Shown: positions 55,359-63,955 of the stretch, in pieces
Numbering within the stretch: position 1 is the stretch's first letter
How the letters are laid out: each line of letters begins with the position of its first letter
Assembly (NCBI GenBank): GCA_900316395.1
Contig: ONCT01000003.1
Span: 1-64,000, forward strand
Reading direction: 5' to 3'
Length of the DNA: 64,000 bases
From: an uncultured Lachnospiraceae bacterium
Lineage (GTDB): Bacteria; Bacillota; Clostridia; Lachnospirales; Lachnospiraceae
Translations under genes and position numbers: made by a program
Notes under the pieces: model-generated
Told to the model about the DNA's origin: nothing
What the model saw: only the letters and a program-made list of their open reading frames with translations
The model's database searches: none

Positions 55359-56888
55359 ATGGTTTATACAGTTACTCTTAATCCATCGTTGGATTATTAT
55401 ATTAAGATTAAAGAACTTAAGATTGGTGAGATTAACAGGACTAATTCGGAAGAGATATTTCCTGGTGGAAAGGGAATTAATGTATCGATTCTTCTTAGCA
55501 GATTAGGAATTGAGACTACTGCTCTTGGCTTCAAGGCTGGCTTTACAGGAGAAGAGATTGAGCGTCTTCTTGGGGAAGAGGATGTAAAATGCGACTTTAT
55601 TTCATGTGAAGGAAGCAGCAGAATCAATATTAAGGTTACAGGGACCAAGGAAACTCAGATTAATGGTGACGGTCCTGTAATGAAGAATGAATATCTCGAG
55701 AAATTATATGATAGGCTATTAGATATTGGTAAGGACGATATCCTTGTACTTGCAGGCTCTGCTCCAAGAAGCCTGGGGACTAGCGTATATAAGAGCATTA
55801 TAGAACATTTGCCATATCGTGAAACCAAGGTGGTGGTAGATGCGGCTGGTGGACTATTAGAGGATGCCCTTACAACTAATCCATTTCTTGTTAAGCCTAA
55901 TGTGGAAGAGTTATGCAATCTCTTCAAGACTACCATCAGAAGCAATGATGAAGTAATTCGTTACGCGAAGCAGCTTCAGAATATGGGTGCGAGAAATGTT
56001 ATTGTATCCCGAGGCGTTAACGGCGGCGTGATGGTTACGGAAGACGGAGAAACCTATAGCTCCCTGCCTCCAAGGGGAGAGGTTGTTAATTCTACTGGTG
56101 CGGGAGATTCAGTTGTTGCAGGCTTTTTATATAGCTACATTGAATCTGACAATATGAAGAAGGCTTTCTATATGGGCATGAGGTGTGGAAGCGCAACGGC
56201 CTGCTCGTCTGGAATAGCAAGTGCTGACTCTATTCTTAACAATTATAAGGCCCTTGCCTTGGACTTAGACGGTACATTGCTTGATACAATTGATGATCTT
56301 GCAGCGGCTGTAAATTACAGCTTAGAGAAATTCAATCAGCCAACTCACAGTGTTGATGAGATAAGGAATATGGTTGGCAATGGCATACGCAATCTGATGG
56401 CAAGAGCTGTGCCAGGAGGAGAGGACTGTCCTACATTTGAAGACCAGTTCGGTGCATTTCTAAAATATTATTTGGAAAATCTGTATGTATATTCCTCTGT
56501 ATATCCTGGAATGATGGAGCTCTTAGAAGAGTGTAAGAAGCGAGGGATTCCAGTGGGAATTGTAAGCAACAAGGAAGAAGGTGCTGTAGGCAAGATTGTT
56601 GAGCATTTCTTCGATGGTTATATTACATCCTATGCTGGGGACAATATGGTAAGAGCGAAGAAGCCTGCGAAGGATAGCGTATATGCCGTTCTTAAGGATA
56701 TAGATGAAAGTCTTAATCCAAGTGATGTCTTATATGTTGGAGACTCTGGCGTTGATTCTCTAACGGCGGAATGTGCAGGTATGGATTGTCTTCTTGTTAG
56801 CTGGGGATTCAGGCCTAGAGAAGAGTTAGAACAGCTAACATGTATGGCGATAATAGACAGTGCAGATGAGATTATGTATTTCTTCTAA
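55359..56888 (+). CDS. Fusion of PfkB sugar-phosphate kinase and HAD phosphatase
   Basis: The 509-residue single reading frame has two enzyme domains. Residues 1-292 are a LacC/FruK-type PfkB kinase (likely 1-phosphofructokinase or tagatose-6-phosphate kinase): TLNPSLDYY at the N-terminus, PGGKGINVS at 35-43, and catalytic GAGD at 247-250. Residues 297-509 are a phosphoglycolate-phosphatase-like HAD hydrolase: nucleophile motif DLDGTLLDT at 302-310, SNK at 403-405, a KKP Lys near 434, and GDSGVD at 461-466. Both catalytic sets look intact. The kinase's usual last helix is shortened and the HAD first strand follows after only a few residues. Ribosome binding site AAGGAGAAGGG. Substrates are inferred from family only. 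Confidence 0.88.
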   Translation: MVYTVTLNPSLDYYIKIKELKIGEINRTNSEEIFPGGKGINVSILLSRLGIETTALGFKAGFTGEEIERLLGEEDVKCDFISCEGSSRINIKVTGTKETQINGDGPVMKNEYLEKLYDRLLDIGKDDILVLAGSAPRSLGTSVYKSIIEHLPYRETKVVVDAAGGLLEDALTTNPFLVKPNVEELCNLFKTTIRSNDEVIRYAKQLQNMGARNVIVSRGVNGGVMVTEDGETYSSLPPRGEVVNSTGAGDSVVAGFLYSYIESDNMKKAFYMGMRCGSATACSSGIASADSILNNYKALALDLDGTLLDTIDDLAAAVNYSLEKFNQPTHSVDEIRNMVGNGIRNLMARAVPGGEDCPTFEDQFGAFLKYYLENLYVYSSVYPGMMELLEECKKRGIPVGIVSNKEEGAVGKIVEHFFDGYITSYAGDNMVRAKKPAKDSVYAVLKDIDESLNPSDVLYVGDSGVDSLTAECAGMDCLLVSWGFRPREELEQLTCMAIIDSADEIMYFF

Positions 56889-56926
56889 AGTCTTGTGAAA
56901 TAAATGTCAATATACTGCTCTTTTTC

Positions 56927-56955
56927 TTGATTTATACACATTTATCTCGTATAAT
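56927..56955 (+). promoter_or_regulatory. Promoter of the FeS/FAD oxidoreductase gene
   Basis: TTGATT (56927-56932) and a perfect TATAAT (56950-56955) with a 17-nt spacer leave a leader of about 54 nt. Confidence 0.65.
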
Positions 56956-57015
56956 AAAATAATATCAGAGCAGAAATTTATAAAAGTTAATATCAGAAAG
57001 AGAGGGTATTTATTT

Positions 57016-59808
57016 ATGGCAGGAACTAACCCAAATTATCCACTTCGTCCAGATTGTGCAGACGTAAGTGGACCAATGTTACCTAACGTTGCTAGATTAG
57101 GTAAAATTATTACTGACAGAGCTAAGATTAAATTAGGTCTTCAGAAGGTTACAAAGGATGATCCTGAGTATTGGGCTGTTAAGGCACTTGTTAATGACGA
57201 TGATGATTTGGCAAAATGGGTTGCTGATAACTTCAAGGAGATTCGTCACCCATTAACATTTGAAGAGTTGAAGGCAAGTTCAGGATTATCAGATGAGGAA
57301 TTAGAGAAGAAGCTAGAGTATATCTCATATACAGGTATTGTTGAGTGGAACTATGAGGATTTAGATCCAAAGTGGCCTAATCCTGAGCATAAGAAGAGAT
57401 GGGTTCTTCCTATGTATGTACCAGGTTCTGCCGAATTCTCTAATATGAACCAGGAAATGATTGCTAAGCGTCCAGAGCTTGGTATGTTCTTCGAGCATAT
57501 GACAAGACTTCCACTAGAAGGACTTACACATATGGTTCCTCCTGGAGGCGCTGGAATCGGTATGCACGTTATCGCCGTTGAGAAGGAAGTAGATATGAAT
57601 GAGACATCTATTCCTATTGAGCACATTTCTCACTGGTTAGATAAGTACGAAGGAAGATATGCTGCATCTCCTTGTTCATGTCGTCGTTCAAGAATGACAT
57701 ATGACGAAGGTTGTGCTGATGATTTCAACGACTGGTGTGTTGCTGTAGGTGACATGGCAGAGTACGTTGTTGAGACTGGCAAGGGTGGTCGTTATATCAC
57801 TAAGGAAGAAGCCCTTGAGATATTTAGAAAGGGTGAAGAGAACGGTTTCGTACATCAGATTACTAATATCGATGGTGAGGACAAGATTTTCGCTATCTGT
57901 AACTGTAATGTTAATGTATGTTACGCTCTTCGTACATCACAGTTATTCAATACTCCTAACATGAGTAGATCTGCTTATGTAGCTCATGTTGAGAAGGAGA
58001 AGTGTGTAGCTTGTGCAAGGTGTGTTGAGGTATGTCCAGCAGGTGCTCTTACTCTTGGTCAGAAGTTATGTAAGAAGGATGGTACAGAGGTTCAATATCC
58101 TAAGCAGCCACTTCCTACAGATAAGAAATGGACTAGAGATGACTGGAACTGGGATTACAGAGATACTAACCGTATCGAGTCTCATGAGACAGGTACAGCT
58201 CCATGTAAGACAGCTTGTCCTGCACATATCGCAGTTCAGGGTTACTTAAAGCTTGCTGCACAGGGCAAATATACAGAGGCACTAGCTCTCATTAAGAAGA
58301 ATAATCCACTTCCTGCAGTATGTGGTCACGTATGTAACCGTCGTTGTGAGGATGCTTGTACAAGAGGAACAGTTGATGAGGCTATTGCAATTGATGAAGT
58401 TAAGAAATTCGTTGCAATGCGTGATCTTAATGCAGATACACGTTATGTACCTAAGAAGGTTATACCTAAGGTAGTTGGTGAATTCGATGAGAAGATTGCT
58501 GTTATCGGCGCAGGTCCTGCAGGAATCTCTTGTGCTTACTACTTAGCTGAGAAGGGTTATAAGCCTACATTATTCGAGAAGAATAAGAAGCCTGGTGGAA
58601 TGGTTACATACGGTATTCCTTCATTCGTTATGGAGAGTGAAATCGTAGAGGCTGAGGTAGATGTTCTTCGTGAGATGGGCGTAGACATTAAGCTTGGTGT
58701 AGAAGTTGGTAAGGATATAACTCTTGCAGAGCTTAGAAAGCAAGGCTATAAGGCATTCTATATTGCAATTGGATGTCAGGGCGGACGTGGAATAGGTGTT
58801 CCTGGTGAAGACGCTGAAGGCGTTATGAAGGGTGTTGACCTACTTCATGAAGTTACTGATGATGAATCATATAAGATTAGTGGTGACACAGTAGTCATCG
58901 GTGGTGGTAACGTTGCTATCGATGTATCTCGTACAGCAGTACGTTGCGGAGCTTCTAAGGTAACACAGGTATCACTTGAGACACGTGATATCATGCCAGC
59001 ACTTCCAGAGGAAATTGAGATTGCTGAGTCAGAAGGAATTGTTCTTGAAGGTGGCTGGGGACCTAAGGAAATTCTTACAGAGAATGGCAAGGTTACAGGC
59101 ATCGTATTCAAGAAGTGTACACAGGTTAAGAACGAAGAAGGTCGTTTCGATCCTAAGTATGATGAGAATGATACAATGACAATTGAGTGCTCTAATGTAC
59201 TTCTTTCAGTTGGTCAGTGCACAGAGTGGGGCAACCTACTTGAAGGTGAGGACGTTGAATTCAGAGGACCAGCACCAGTTGCTGATAAGGTTACATTCCA
59301 GACTACAGTTCCTGATATCTTCGTTGGTGGTGATATGTTCTACGGACCAAGATTCGCTATCGATGCTATCGCTTGTGGTAAGGAAGGTGCTATCTCAATT
59401 CATAGATTTGTACAGCCTAACTCAAGCCTTACAATTGGACGTCAGCCACATCACTATGTTGAGTTTGATAAGGATGACTTCCAACTTCCAGAAGGATACG
59501 ATACAGGCGGAAGAAATGTTCCTGGTGTTAAGAAGGACGTTGACAAGATGTCATTTAGAGATGCTAAGGAAGTATTCACAGAAGAGCAGGTTAAGAAGGA
59601 GACAGCTCGTTGTCTATCTTGTGGTGCTACAATCGTTGATGAGAATCAGTGTGTAGGTTGTGGACTTTGTACAACACGTTGTGAATTCGATGCAATTCAC
59701 TTACATCGTGACAGACCTGAGTGCTCAACAATGGAGAAATCTGAGAATAAGCTTAAGAAGATTCTTCCATATGGATTTAAGCAACGTATCAAGGTGATGT
59801 TTAAGTAA
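57016..59808 (+). CDS. Large FeS/FAD oxidoreductase (GltD-like core with fused ferredoxin domains)
   Basis: The 930-residue protein's N-terminal about 320 residues form a Clostridial domain with several Cys motifs (SPCSCRRSR near 218, ICNCNVNVCYAL near 297). Then comes a 4Fe4S motif CVACARCVEVCP near 330-342. Next is a glutamate-synthase-small-subunit-type module: CKTACPAHIAVQGYLK, CGHVCNRRCEDACTRG, FAD site IGAGPAGISCAYYLAE near 500, NAD(P) site VIGGGNVAIDVSRTA near 635, and GGDMFYGPRFAIDAIACGKEGA. The C-terminus has a further cluster, CVGCGLCTTRC. Likely an NAD(P)H-ferredoxin-type electron bifurcating or transfer enzyme; the true acceptor is unknown. Monocistronic. Confidence 0.85.
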   Translation: MAGTNPNYPLRPDCADVSGPMLPNVARLGKIITDRAKIKLGLQKVTKDDPEYWAVKALVNDDDDLAKWVADNFKEIRHPLTFEELKASSGLSDEELEKKLEYISYTGIVEWNYEDLDPKWPNPEHKKRWVLPMYVPGSAEFSNMNQEMIAKRPELGMFFEHMTRLPLEGLTHMVPPGGAGIGMHVIAVEKEVDMNETSIPIEHISHWLDKYEGRYAASPCSCRRSRMTYDEGCADDFNDWCVAVGDMAEYVVETGKGGRYITKEEALEIFRKGEENGFVHQITNIDGEDKIFAICNCNVNVCYALRTSQLFNTPNMSRSAYVAHVEKEKCVACARCVEVCPAGALTLGQKLCKKDGTEVQYPKQPLPTDKKWTRDDWNWDYRDTNRIESHETGTAPCKTACPAHIAVQGYLKLAAQGKYTEALALIKKNNPLPAVCGHVCNRRCEDACTRGTVDEAIAIDEVKKFVAMRDLNADTRYVPKKVIPKVVGEFDEKIAVIGAGPAGISCAYYLAEKGYKPTLFEKNKKPGGMVTYGIPSFVMESEIVEAEVDVLREMGVDIKLGVEVGKDITLAELRKQGYKAFYIAIGCQGGRGIGVPGEDAEGVMKGVDLLHEVTDDESYKISGDTVVIGGGNVAIDVSRTAVRCGASKVTQVSLETRDIMPALPEEIEIAESEGIVLEGGWGPKEILTENGKVTGIVFKKCTQVKNEEGRFDPKYDENDTMTIECSNVLLSVGQCTEWGNLLEGEDVEFRGPAPVADKVTFQTTVPDIFVGGDMFYGPRFAIDAIACGKEGAISIHRFVQPNSSLTIGRQPHHYVEFDKDDFQLPEGYDTGGRNVPGVKKDVDKMSFRDAKEVFTEEQVKKETARCLSCGATIVDENQCVGCGLCTTRCEFDAIHLHRDRPECSTMEKSENKLKKILPYGFKQRIKVMFK

Positions 59809-59836
59809 TAAATATAATATAAATGTTGTTAATAAG

Positions 59837-59869
59837 ACAAGCTCGCTATTTAGTGGGCTTGTTTTTTTA
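59837..59869 (+). terminator. Terminator after the FeS/FAD oxidoreductase gene
   Basis: ACAAGCTC pairs with GGGCTTGT (one G-U) around a 10-nt loop, followed by T7. Confidence 0.85.
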
Positions 59870-59974
59870 GCGTTTTATAAAAAATTTTATGTGGATATGT
59901 GGTGTCATTACAAGAAATATAGTATAATTTAAATTACACTAGTGTATGGTTTGCTTGATTATGGGGGGTAGTTT

Positions 59975-61456
59975 ATGGATCTACAAACAAAGCATCTTAT
60001 TCAAAAGAACAAAGTTGGTTTTATTATAGATATGCTAATAGCTGTTGTTATGCTGGTTCTTGGCATATTGGCACCTAACAAGGGTGGTATTATGGTGAGA
60101 ATTATCGGAGGTATTGTATGTATCATACTTCTTATAGTTCTTAATTTTGTAATGGGCAAGAAAGAACGAGTTATGTCCTTCTACTTGTATGTGCTTGTTT
60201 TAGAGAGCGAGCTAATGACATTTTCTGGTGTTGGTAACTTCTATTTATATGCAATATGCTTTCTTGATTGTTTTGCTCTTATATTCTTTATGGATTTCAA
60301 GATGTGTATTAGAGGAGCCATTGTTAGTGATGTTTCCATGATAGTATTTACTATATTGCACATCATATATTATCCAGAGGATGGACTAATAGTTCCTTTG
60401 TCTGGCTTGGCAATGTATATTGTTGGTACAGTAATAGTTCTTTTAATTACACGTATTATCTACAATCAGAATAAAGAAGATGTGGAATATATGAAGCAGT
60501 CTGCTGATGGGCAGATTAAGGTTGCTAATCAGGTAATGGAGAGCTCTAATGATATAGCAAGACAGCTTGATGATGCACAGCATCTTGTTAAGACTCTTAC
60601 AGATAGTATTGAGAATAGTAATGCAAGTGTTAAGAGTATTGCAGATTCTACCAAGATTACATCTGATTCAATTGAGCATCAGACTGAGATGACAAGTGAT
60701 ATTCAGGAGAACCTTAGAAGCGCTCAGAATAGAACTAAGGATATGAAGGTTGCTTCAAGTCATACTGTTGAAGTGGTTGACGAGGGAGCCAAGCTCCTTG
60801 AGGAATTAAGAAGCCAGTCAGAAAGAACTGCAGAGGTTAACAAGGCTTCTCAGGCAACAACTAAGAGACTTAACGAATGTATAGAAGAGGTTGAGAATAT
60901 TATAGGAACAATTGTAAGTATATCTGACCAGACTAATCTTCTTGCCCTTAATGCGTCAATCGAGGCGGCAAGAGCAGGAGAAGCTGGTAAGGGCTTTGCA
61001 GTTGTTGCTGACGAGATTCGTAATCTGTCTGAGGATACGAAGAATTCAACTGAGCAGATTTCAAGTATTATTCAGGAATTAACAAGAAATGCTTCCGCAG
61101 CATCTAAGAGAATGTCTGAGTCAGTTGAGATCTCAGAATCACAGAATGTGATGATAGCAACTACTAATGAGAAATTTGATGAGATTAGGAATCAGATGAA
61201 TTCCCTCTCTAATGATATTAATGGTATATCTGATGAGGTTGATCATATAGTAGATGCTAACAATACAATTATGGAGGCAATCACTAACCTGTCAGCTACA
61301 GGTCAGGAGGTAAGAGCTTCTTCAGAAGATAGTATTGTTGTATCAGAGACAAGTATGGAATATATGGGACAGATGAATGAGGCATTAGACGGAATATTTA
61401 AGTCTTCGAAGGAAATGTCTGCACTTGTAGAACAAAGAAATACGGAAGAATCGTAA
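59975..61456 (+). CDS. Methyl-accepting chemotaxis protein with membrane-embedded sensor region
   Basis: The 493-residue chemoreceptor is of the same length and layout as the one at 16905-18386: about six hydrophobic helices in residues 18-170, no large extracellular domain, then a coiled coil with its tip at 310-352 ([20 protein letters not shown]). The signalling regions of the two are nearly identical, so they are recent paralogues differing mainly in the membrane part. GGGGGGTAG precedes the ATG; a TATAAT lies at 59923-59928 without a good -35. A long palindromic terminator follows. Confidence 0.93.
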   Translation: MDLQTKHLIQKNKVGFIIDMLIAVVMLVLGILAPNKGGIMVRIIGGIVCIILLIVLNFVMGKKERVMSFYLYVLVLESELMTFSGVGNFYLYAICFLDCFALIFFMDFKMCIRGAIVSDVSMIVFTILHIIYYPEDGLIVPLSGLAMYIVGTVIVLLITRIIYNQNKEDVEYMKQSADGQIKVANQVMESSNDIARQLDDAQHLVKTLTDSIENSNASVKSIADSTKITSDSIEHQTEMTSDIQENLRSAQNRTKDMKVASSHTVEVVDEGAKLLEELRSQSERTAEVNKASQATTKRLNECIEEVENIIGTIVSISDQTNLLALNASIEAARAGEAGKGFAVVADEIRNLSEDTKNSTEQISSIIQELTRNASAASKRMSESVEISESQNVMIATTNEKFDEIRNQMNSLSNDINGISDEVDHIVDANNTIMEAITNLSATGQEVRASSEDSIVVSETSMEYMGQMNEALDGIFKSSKEMSALVEQRNTEES

Positions 61457-61489
61457 AATAGACACATATTTCTTGACATATTATTTTTC

Positions 61490-61523
61490 AAGGGCTAACA
61501 TATATATGTTAGCCCTTGTTTTG
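61490..61523 (+). terminator. Palindromic terminator after the third chemoreceptor
   Basis: The 28 bases 61490-61517 are fully self-complementary (arms AAGGGCTAACATA and TATGTTAGCCCTT) and are followed by a short, interrupted T-run. It separates the chemoreceptor from the corA leader. Confidence 0.8.
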
Positions 61524-61563
61524 TGGTTAATAATAATTATTGAAGGAAAGAAGGTGACCATTC

Positions 61564-61632
61564 ATGGAATCAGACGGGTATTTATACTTTGTAACATATG
61601 AATCATTGAATAGTTGCCTTGTTTTGAACTAG
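61564..61632 (+). CDS. Candidate 22-codon leader peptide upstream of corA
   Basis: ATG (61564) to TAG (61632) encodes a 22-residue peptide beginning MESDGYLYFVTYESLNS. An AAGGTGA site lies about 7 nt upstream. Its last codons run through the left arm of the corA leader stem (61601-61621), so ribosomes on it would disrupt that structure. Salmonella corA also has a regulatory leader ORF (corL), but no sequence similarity is claimed. Translation is unproven. Confidence 0.4.
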   Translation: MESDGYLYFVTYESLNSCLVLN

Positions 61633-61717
61633 TATTATTTCTGTGCGATATTCTTCGCATTTTCTCAAGGCACTATTCTGATGAATGATTGTAGCAACTA
61701 AAAGTGATACTCACTTT
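61601..61717 (+). promoter_or_regulatory. Structured corA leader with alternative pairings
   Basis: The arms 61601-61621 and 61666-61690 form a long stem: AATCATT/AATGATT, GAATAG/CTATTC and TGCCTTG/CAAGGCA, with one bulged T and a 5-nt bulge. Inside it is a hairpin TGCGA/TCGCA (61644-61659). TAGTTGC (61611-61617) can instead pair perfectly with GCAACTA (61694-61700). A separate hairpin AAAGTGA-TAC-TCACTTT (61701-61717) sits just before the ribosome binding site. It does not match the M-box consensus I know. A regulatory role is inferred. Confidence 0.6.
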
Positions 61718-61740
61718 GCGCAATCAGGAAGGAGGGAATA

Positions 61741-62682
61741 GTGGTAAAAATATATAGAACAGAAGATAATATAATAAGTGAGCTTCAAGCATACGAAGAG
61801 GGCTCATGGATTAATATGGTAGCTCCTTCGTTAGAAGAATGTGTGGATATTAGCGAGCAGTTTAATATTGACATTGATGACCTAAGAGCTGCTCTTGATG
61901 ATGAGGAGAGTTCTCGTATTAATCTTGAAGATGATTACACACTGATATTAGTAGATATCCCTTCAGCAGAAATGCGTAATAATCGCCATTCTTATACAAC
62001 AATTCCTCTTGGTATTGTTCTGCTTGAGAATACAATTATTACTGTTTGTGCCGAGGAGACAGCAGTACTTAAGATATTTATTGAGCAGCGTGTAAGAGAA
62101 TTCTCTACTAAGAAGCAGATGAGATTTACATATCAGATTCTTTATAATACATGTATTGTATATCAGAGCCTGCTTCGTAATATTGACAGAAAAAGAACAG
62201 AGATAGAAGAGCGAATCAACGAGACAACACAGGACGTTGACCTTGTTGACCTTCATGAATTAGAGTCTAACCTGGTTTATTTCGCCACATCGCTTCGTGC
62301 TAATGGCGTAGTTTTAGACAGGCTGACTCGCTATGGTAAGCTTAGACAATATTCAGAGGACAGGGAATTATTAGAGGATGTAATAATTGAGAATCAACAG
62401 GCTATAGAGATGACACAGATATATAGAGATATTATTAATGGTACAAGAGAGCTGATGTCATCTGTTATTAACAATCGGCTTAACAATGTCATGAAGTACT
62501 TGGCAGCCATTACAATTGTTATGTCTATTCCAACTATTATATCAGGATTATATGGAATGAACGTTGTATCAGAGGGCATGCCCTTTGCCGACACACCCTG
62601 GGGATTCGGAATAATTACTGGAATAACAGTAATAATATGTGTAATCGCTCTTATTGTTTTGAAACGAAGGAAGATGCTATAA
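61741..62682 (+). CDS. corA: CorA-family magnesium/divalent cation transporter
   Basis: The 313-residue pentameric channel has an acidic, helical cytoplasmic domain (1-250) with a long stalk helix (RTEIEERINETTQDVDLVDLHELESNLVYF). Two C-terminal transmembrane helices are joined by the signature loop YGMNV near residue 271. Starts with GTG 4-5 nt after AGGAGGG. The gene follows a long structured leader and a possible leader ORF. Its 3' end overlaps the convergent methyltransferase gene by 32 bp. Mg2+ is the usual substrate; Co2+ or Ni2+ also possible. Confidence 0.94.
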   Translation: MVKIYRTEDNIISELQAYEEGSWINMVAPSLEECVDISEQFNIDIDDLRAALDDEESSRINLEDDYTLILVDIPSAEMRNNRHSYTTIPLGIVLLENTIITVCAEETAVLKIFIEQRVREFSTKKQMRFTYQILYNTCIVYQSLLRNIDRKRTEIEERINETTQDVDLVDLHELESNLVYFATSLRANGVVLDRLTRYGKLRQYSEDRELLEDVIIENQQAIEMTQIYRDIINGTRELMSSVINNRLNNVMKYLAAITIVMSIPTIISGLYGMNVVSEGMPFADTPWGFGIITGITVIICVIALIVLKRRKML

Positions 62683-63619
62683 ATCTTCCGCTGGCGCCAC
62701 ATGGAAGGACAAGACCTGATAGGGTAACAGGAAGACCTATTTCATCGGACTCTACCTTACCATCATATTCTGACAGGGCGCTACTTATCATATAGCTTAA
62801 AACAGCAGGCTGAAGGCCTGTAGTATAGGAGTTAACAAGGAAGAATAGAGGATTAGCTGATAGTATCTTGCTACATTCCATAATTAGTGGATATATGGCA
62901 TCTTCTATCTTCCAGATTTCTCCTTTTGGACCCCTGCCGTATGAAGGAGGGTCCATTATTATTCCATCATATCTATTGCCGCGACGAATTTCCCGTTCTA
63001 CGAATTTCTTGCAATCATCAACAAGCCATCTTATTTTGGCATCTTTTAATCCAGAACTAATAGCATTTTCCTTGGCCCAGTTCACCATACCCTTAGACGC
63101 ATCTACATGAGTAACAGACGCACCTGCAGCAGCGGCAGCAATAGTAGCGCCACCTGTATATGCGAATAAATTAAGGATTTTCAGTTCTTTGCCCGGGTTA
63201 TTAACCCTAGACTTAATTATAAGACGAGAGAACCAATCCCAGTTAGTTGCCTGCTCTGGAAATAGACCTGTGTGCTTAAAGGAGAAGGGCTTAAGGTTGA
63301 ACTTAAGCTCATTAACAATAGGGCGGACCTCGCTTCCGCTTATTGTTTCTTGTAGGAACTTTTCGCCATTATGAGAAGTAAATAATGGATAGGTTATCTG
63401 CCATTCCTTAGGGAGATTGAAGAATTCCCATTCACCGCCACCCTTTTTGCTTCTGTGATAGTGGCCGTTCTTGCGTCTCCACTCATTATTATCCTTAGGA
63501 GTATCCCATATAACCTGAGGGTCAGGTCGTACCAGCCTATAATCTCCCCAGCGCTCTAACTTTTCTCCCTTAGTTGTATCTATTACTTCATAATCCTTCC
63601 AATTATTATTAACCCACAT
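62651..63619 (-). CDS. Class I SAM-dependent methyltransferase (RlmI/RlmK-like)
   Basis: The 322-residue protein resembles the catalytic half of rRNA large-subunit methyltransferases. SAM motif I is LNLFAYTGGATIAAAAAGASVTHVDASKG (near residues 148-176), motif IV IIMDPPSYGRGPKGEIW (near 219), and FPEQATNWDW precedes motif I, as in RlmI/RlmL-type enzymes. No PUA or THUMP domain is present. Starts behind GTGAGGATACAAGC. The substrate nucleotide (23S rRNA is most likely) cannot be assigned. It overlaps the end of corA tail to tail. Confidence 0.85.
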   Translation of the reverse strand: MWVNNNWKDYEVIDTTKGEKLERWGDYRLVRPDPQVIWDTPKDNNEWRRKNGHYHRSKKGGGEWEFFNLPKEWQITYPLFTSHNGEKFLQETISGSEVRPIVNELKFNLKPFSFKHTGLFPEQATNWDWFSRLIIKSRVNNPGKELKILNLFAYTGGATIAAAAAGASVTHVDASKGMVNWAKENAISSGLKDAKIRWLVDDCKKFVEREIRRGNRYDGIIMDPPSYGRGPKGEIWKIEDAIYPLIMECSKILSANPLFFLVNSYTTGLQPAVLSYMISSALSEYDGKVESDEIGLPVTLSGLVLPCGASGRFIASSFVSKQ

Positions 63620-63668
63620 GCTTGTATCCTCACAATATCAATGTATTTTCCTATTTTCAATCCCTCAC

Positions 63669-63697
63669 ATTATCCTTCATTCTCCGGCTATTGTCAA
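63669..63697 (-). promoter_or_regulatory. Promoter of the methyltransferase gene
   Basis: On the minus strand, TTGACA (63697-63692) and GATAAT (63674-63669) have an exact 17-nt spacer, 50 nt before the ATG. Confidence 0.7.
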
Positions 63698-63734
63698 TTA
63701 ATGAGCCTTTTTGCAATATTCATTACATTTCCTA

Positions 63735-63955
63735 TTAACATTTTCCCACCAACCTCCGATATAAATAGTGAAAATAATAATACTTACAACAGTCTTAGCA
63801 AGCGAACGGTAGCTCCGCTGCTGGTGTGACAAGAGTCGCCTCAGTGTCGTGATAAAAGTGAGTAACTTAGATGAGTAAGTAGAAAGGAAACTCCGACAAA
63901 TGAAAACTAAAAACTACTAAAAGACGCGTTCTTGATATCAAGGAGGCGTCTTTTT
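63735..63955 (+). ncRNA. Unassigned structured transcript ending in a terminator
   Basis: A possible promoter (TTAACA 63735-63740, 19-nt spacer, TATAAA 63760-63765) is followed by about 180 nt of sequence markedly less AT-rich than its surroundings and free of convincing ORFs. It contains a stem CGGTAGC-TCC-GCTGCTG and a hairpin ACTTA/TAAGT, then AAAGGA with a six-codon ORF (MKTKNY, 63900-63920) that runs into a strong terminator. It could be a small RNA or a riboswitch/attenuator for a gene beyond the window. I cannot match it to a known riboswitch class. Confidence 0.5.
63919..63955 (+). terminator. Terminator of the right-edge structured element
   Basis: AAAAGACGC pairs with GCGTCTTTT. 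The loop holds a second perfect palindrome CTTGATATCAAG (63931-63942), and a T5 run ends at 63955. The 45 bases to the window edge contain another TATAAT (near 63983) but no gene start. Confidence 0.85.

Noticed and set aside
61541-61740. M-box (ykoK) Mg2+ riboswitch before corA
   Set aside because: The conserved M-box core segments are not found; the leader has its own different pairing scheme.
63641-63829. 62-codon plus-strand ORF upstream of the right-edge element
   Set aside because: Phe/Pro-rich, no Shine-Dalgarno, and it runs through the methyltransferase promoter and into the structured element.
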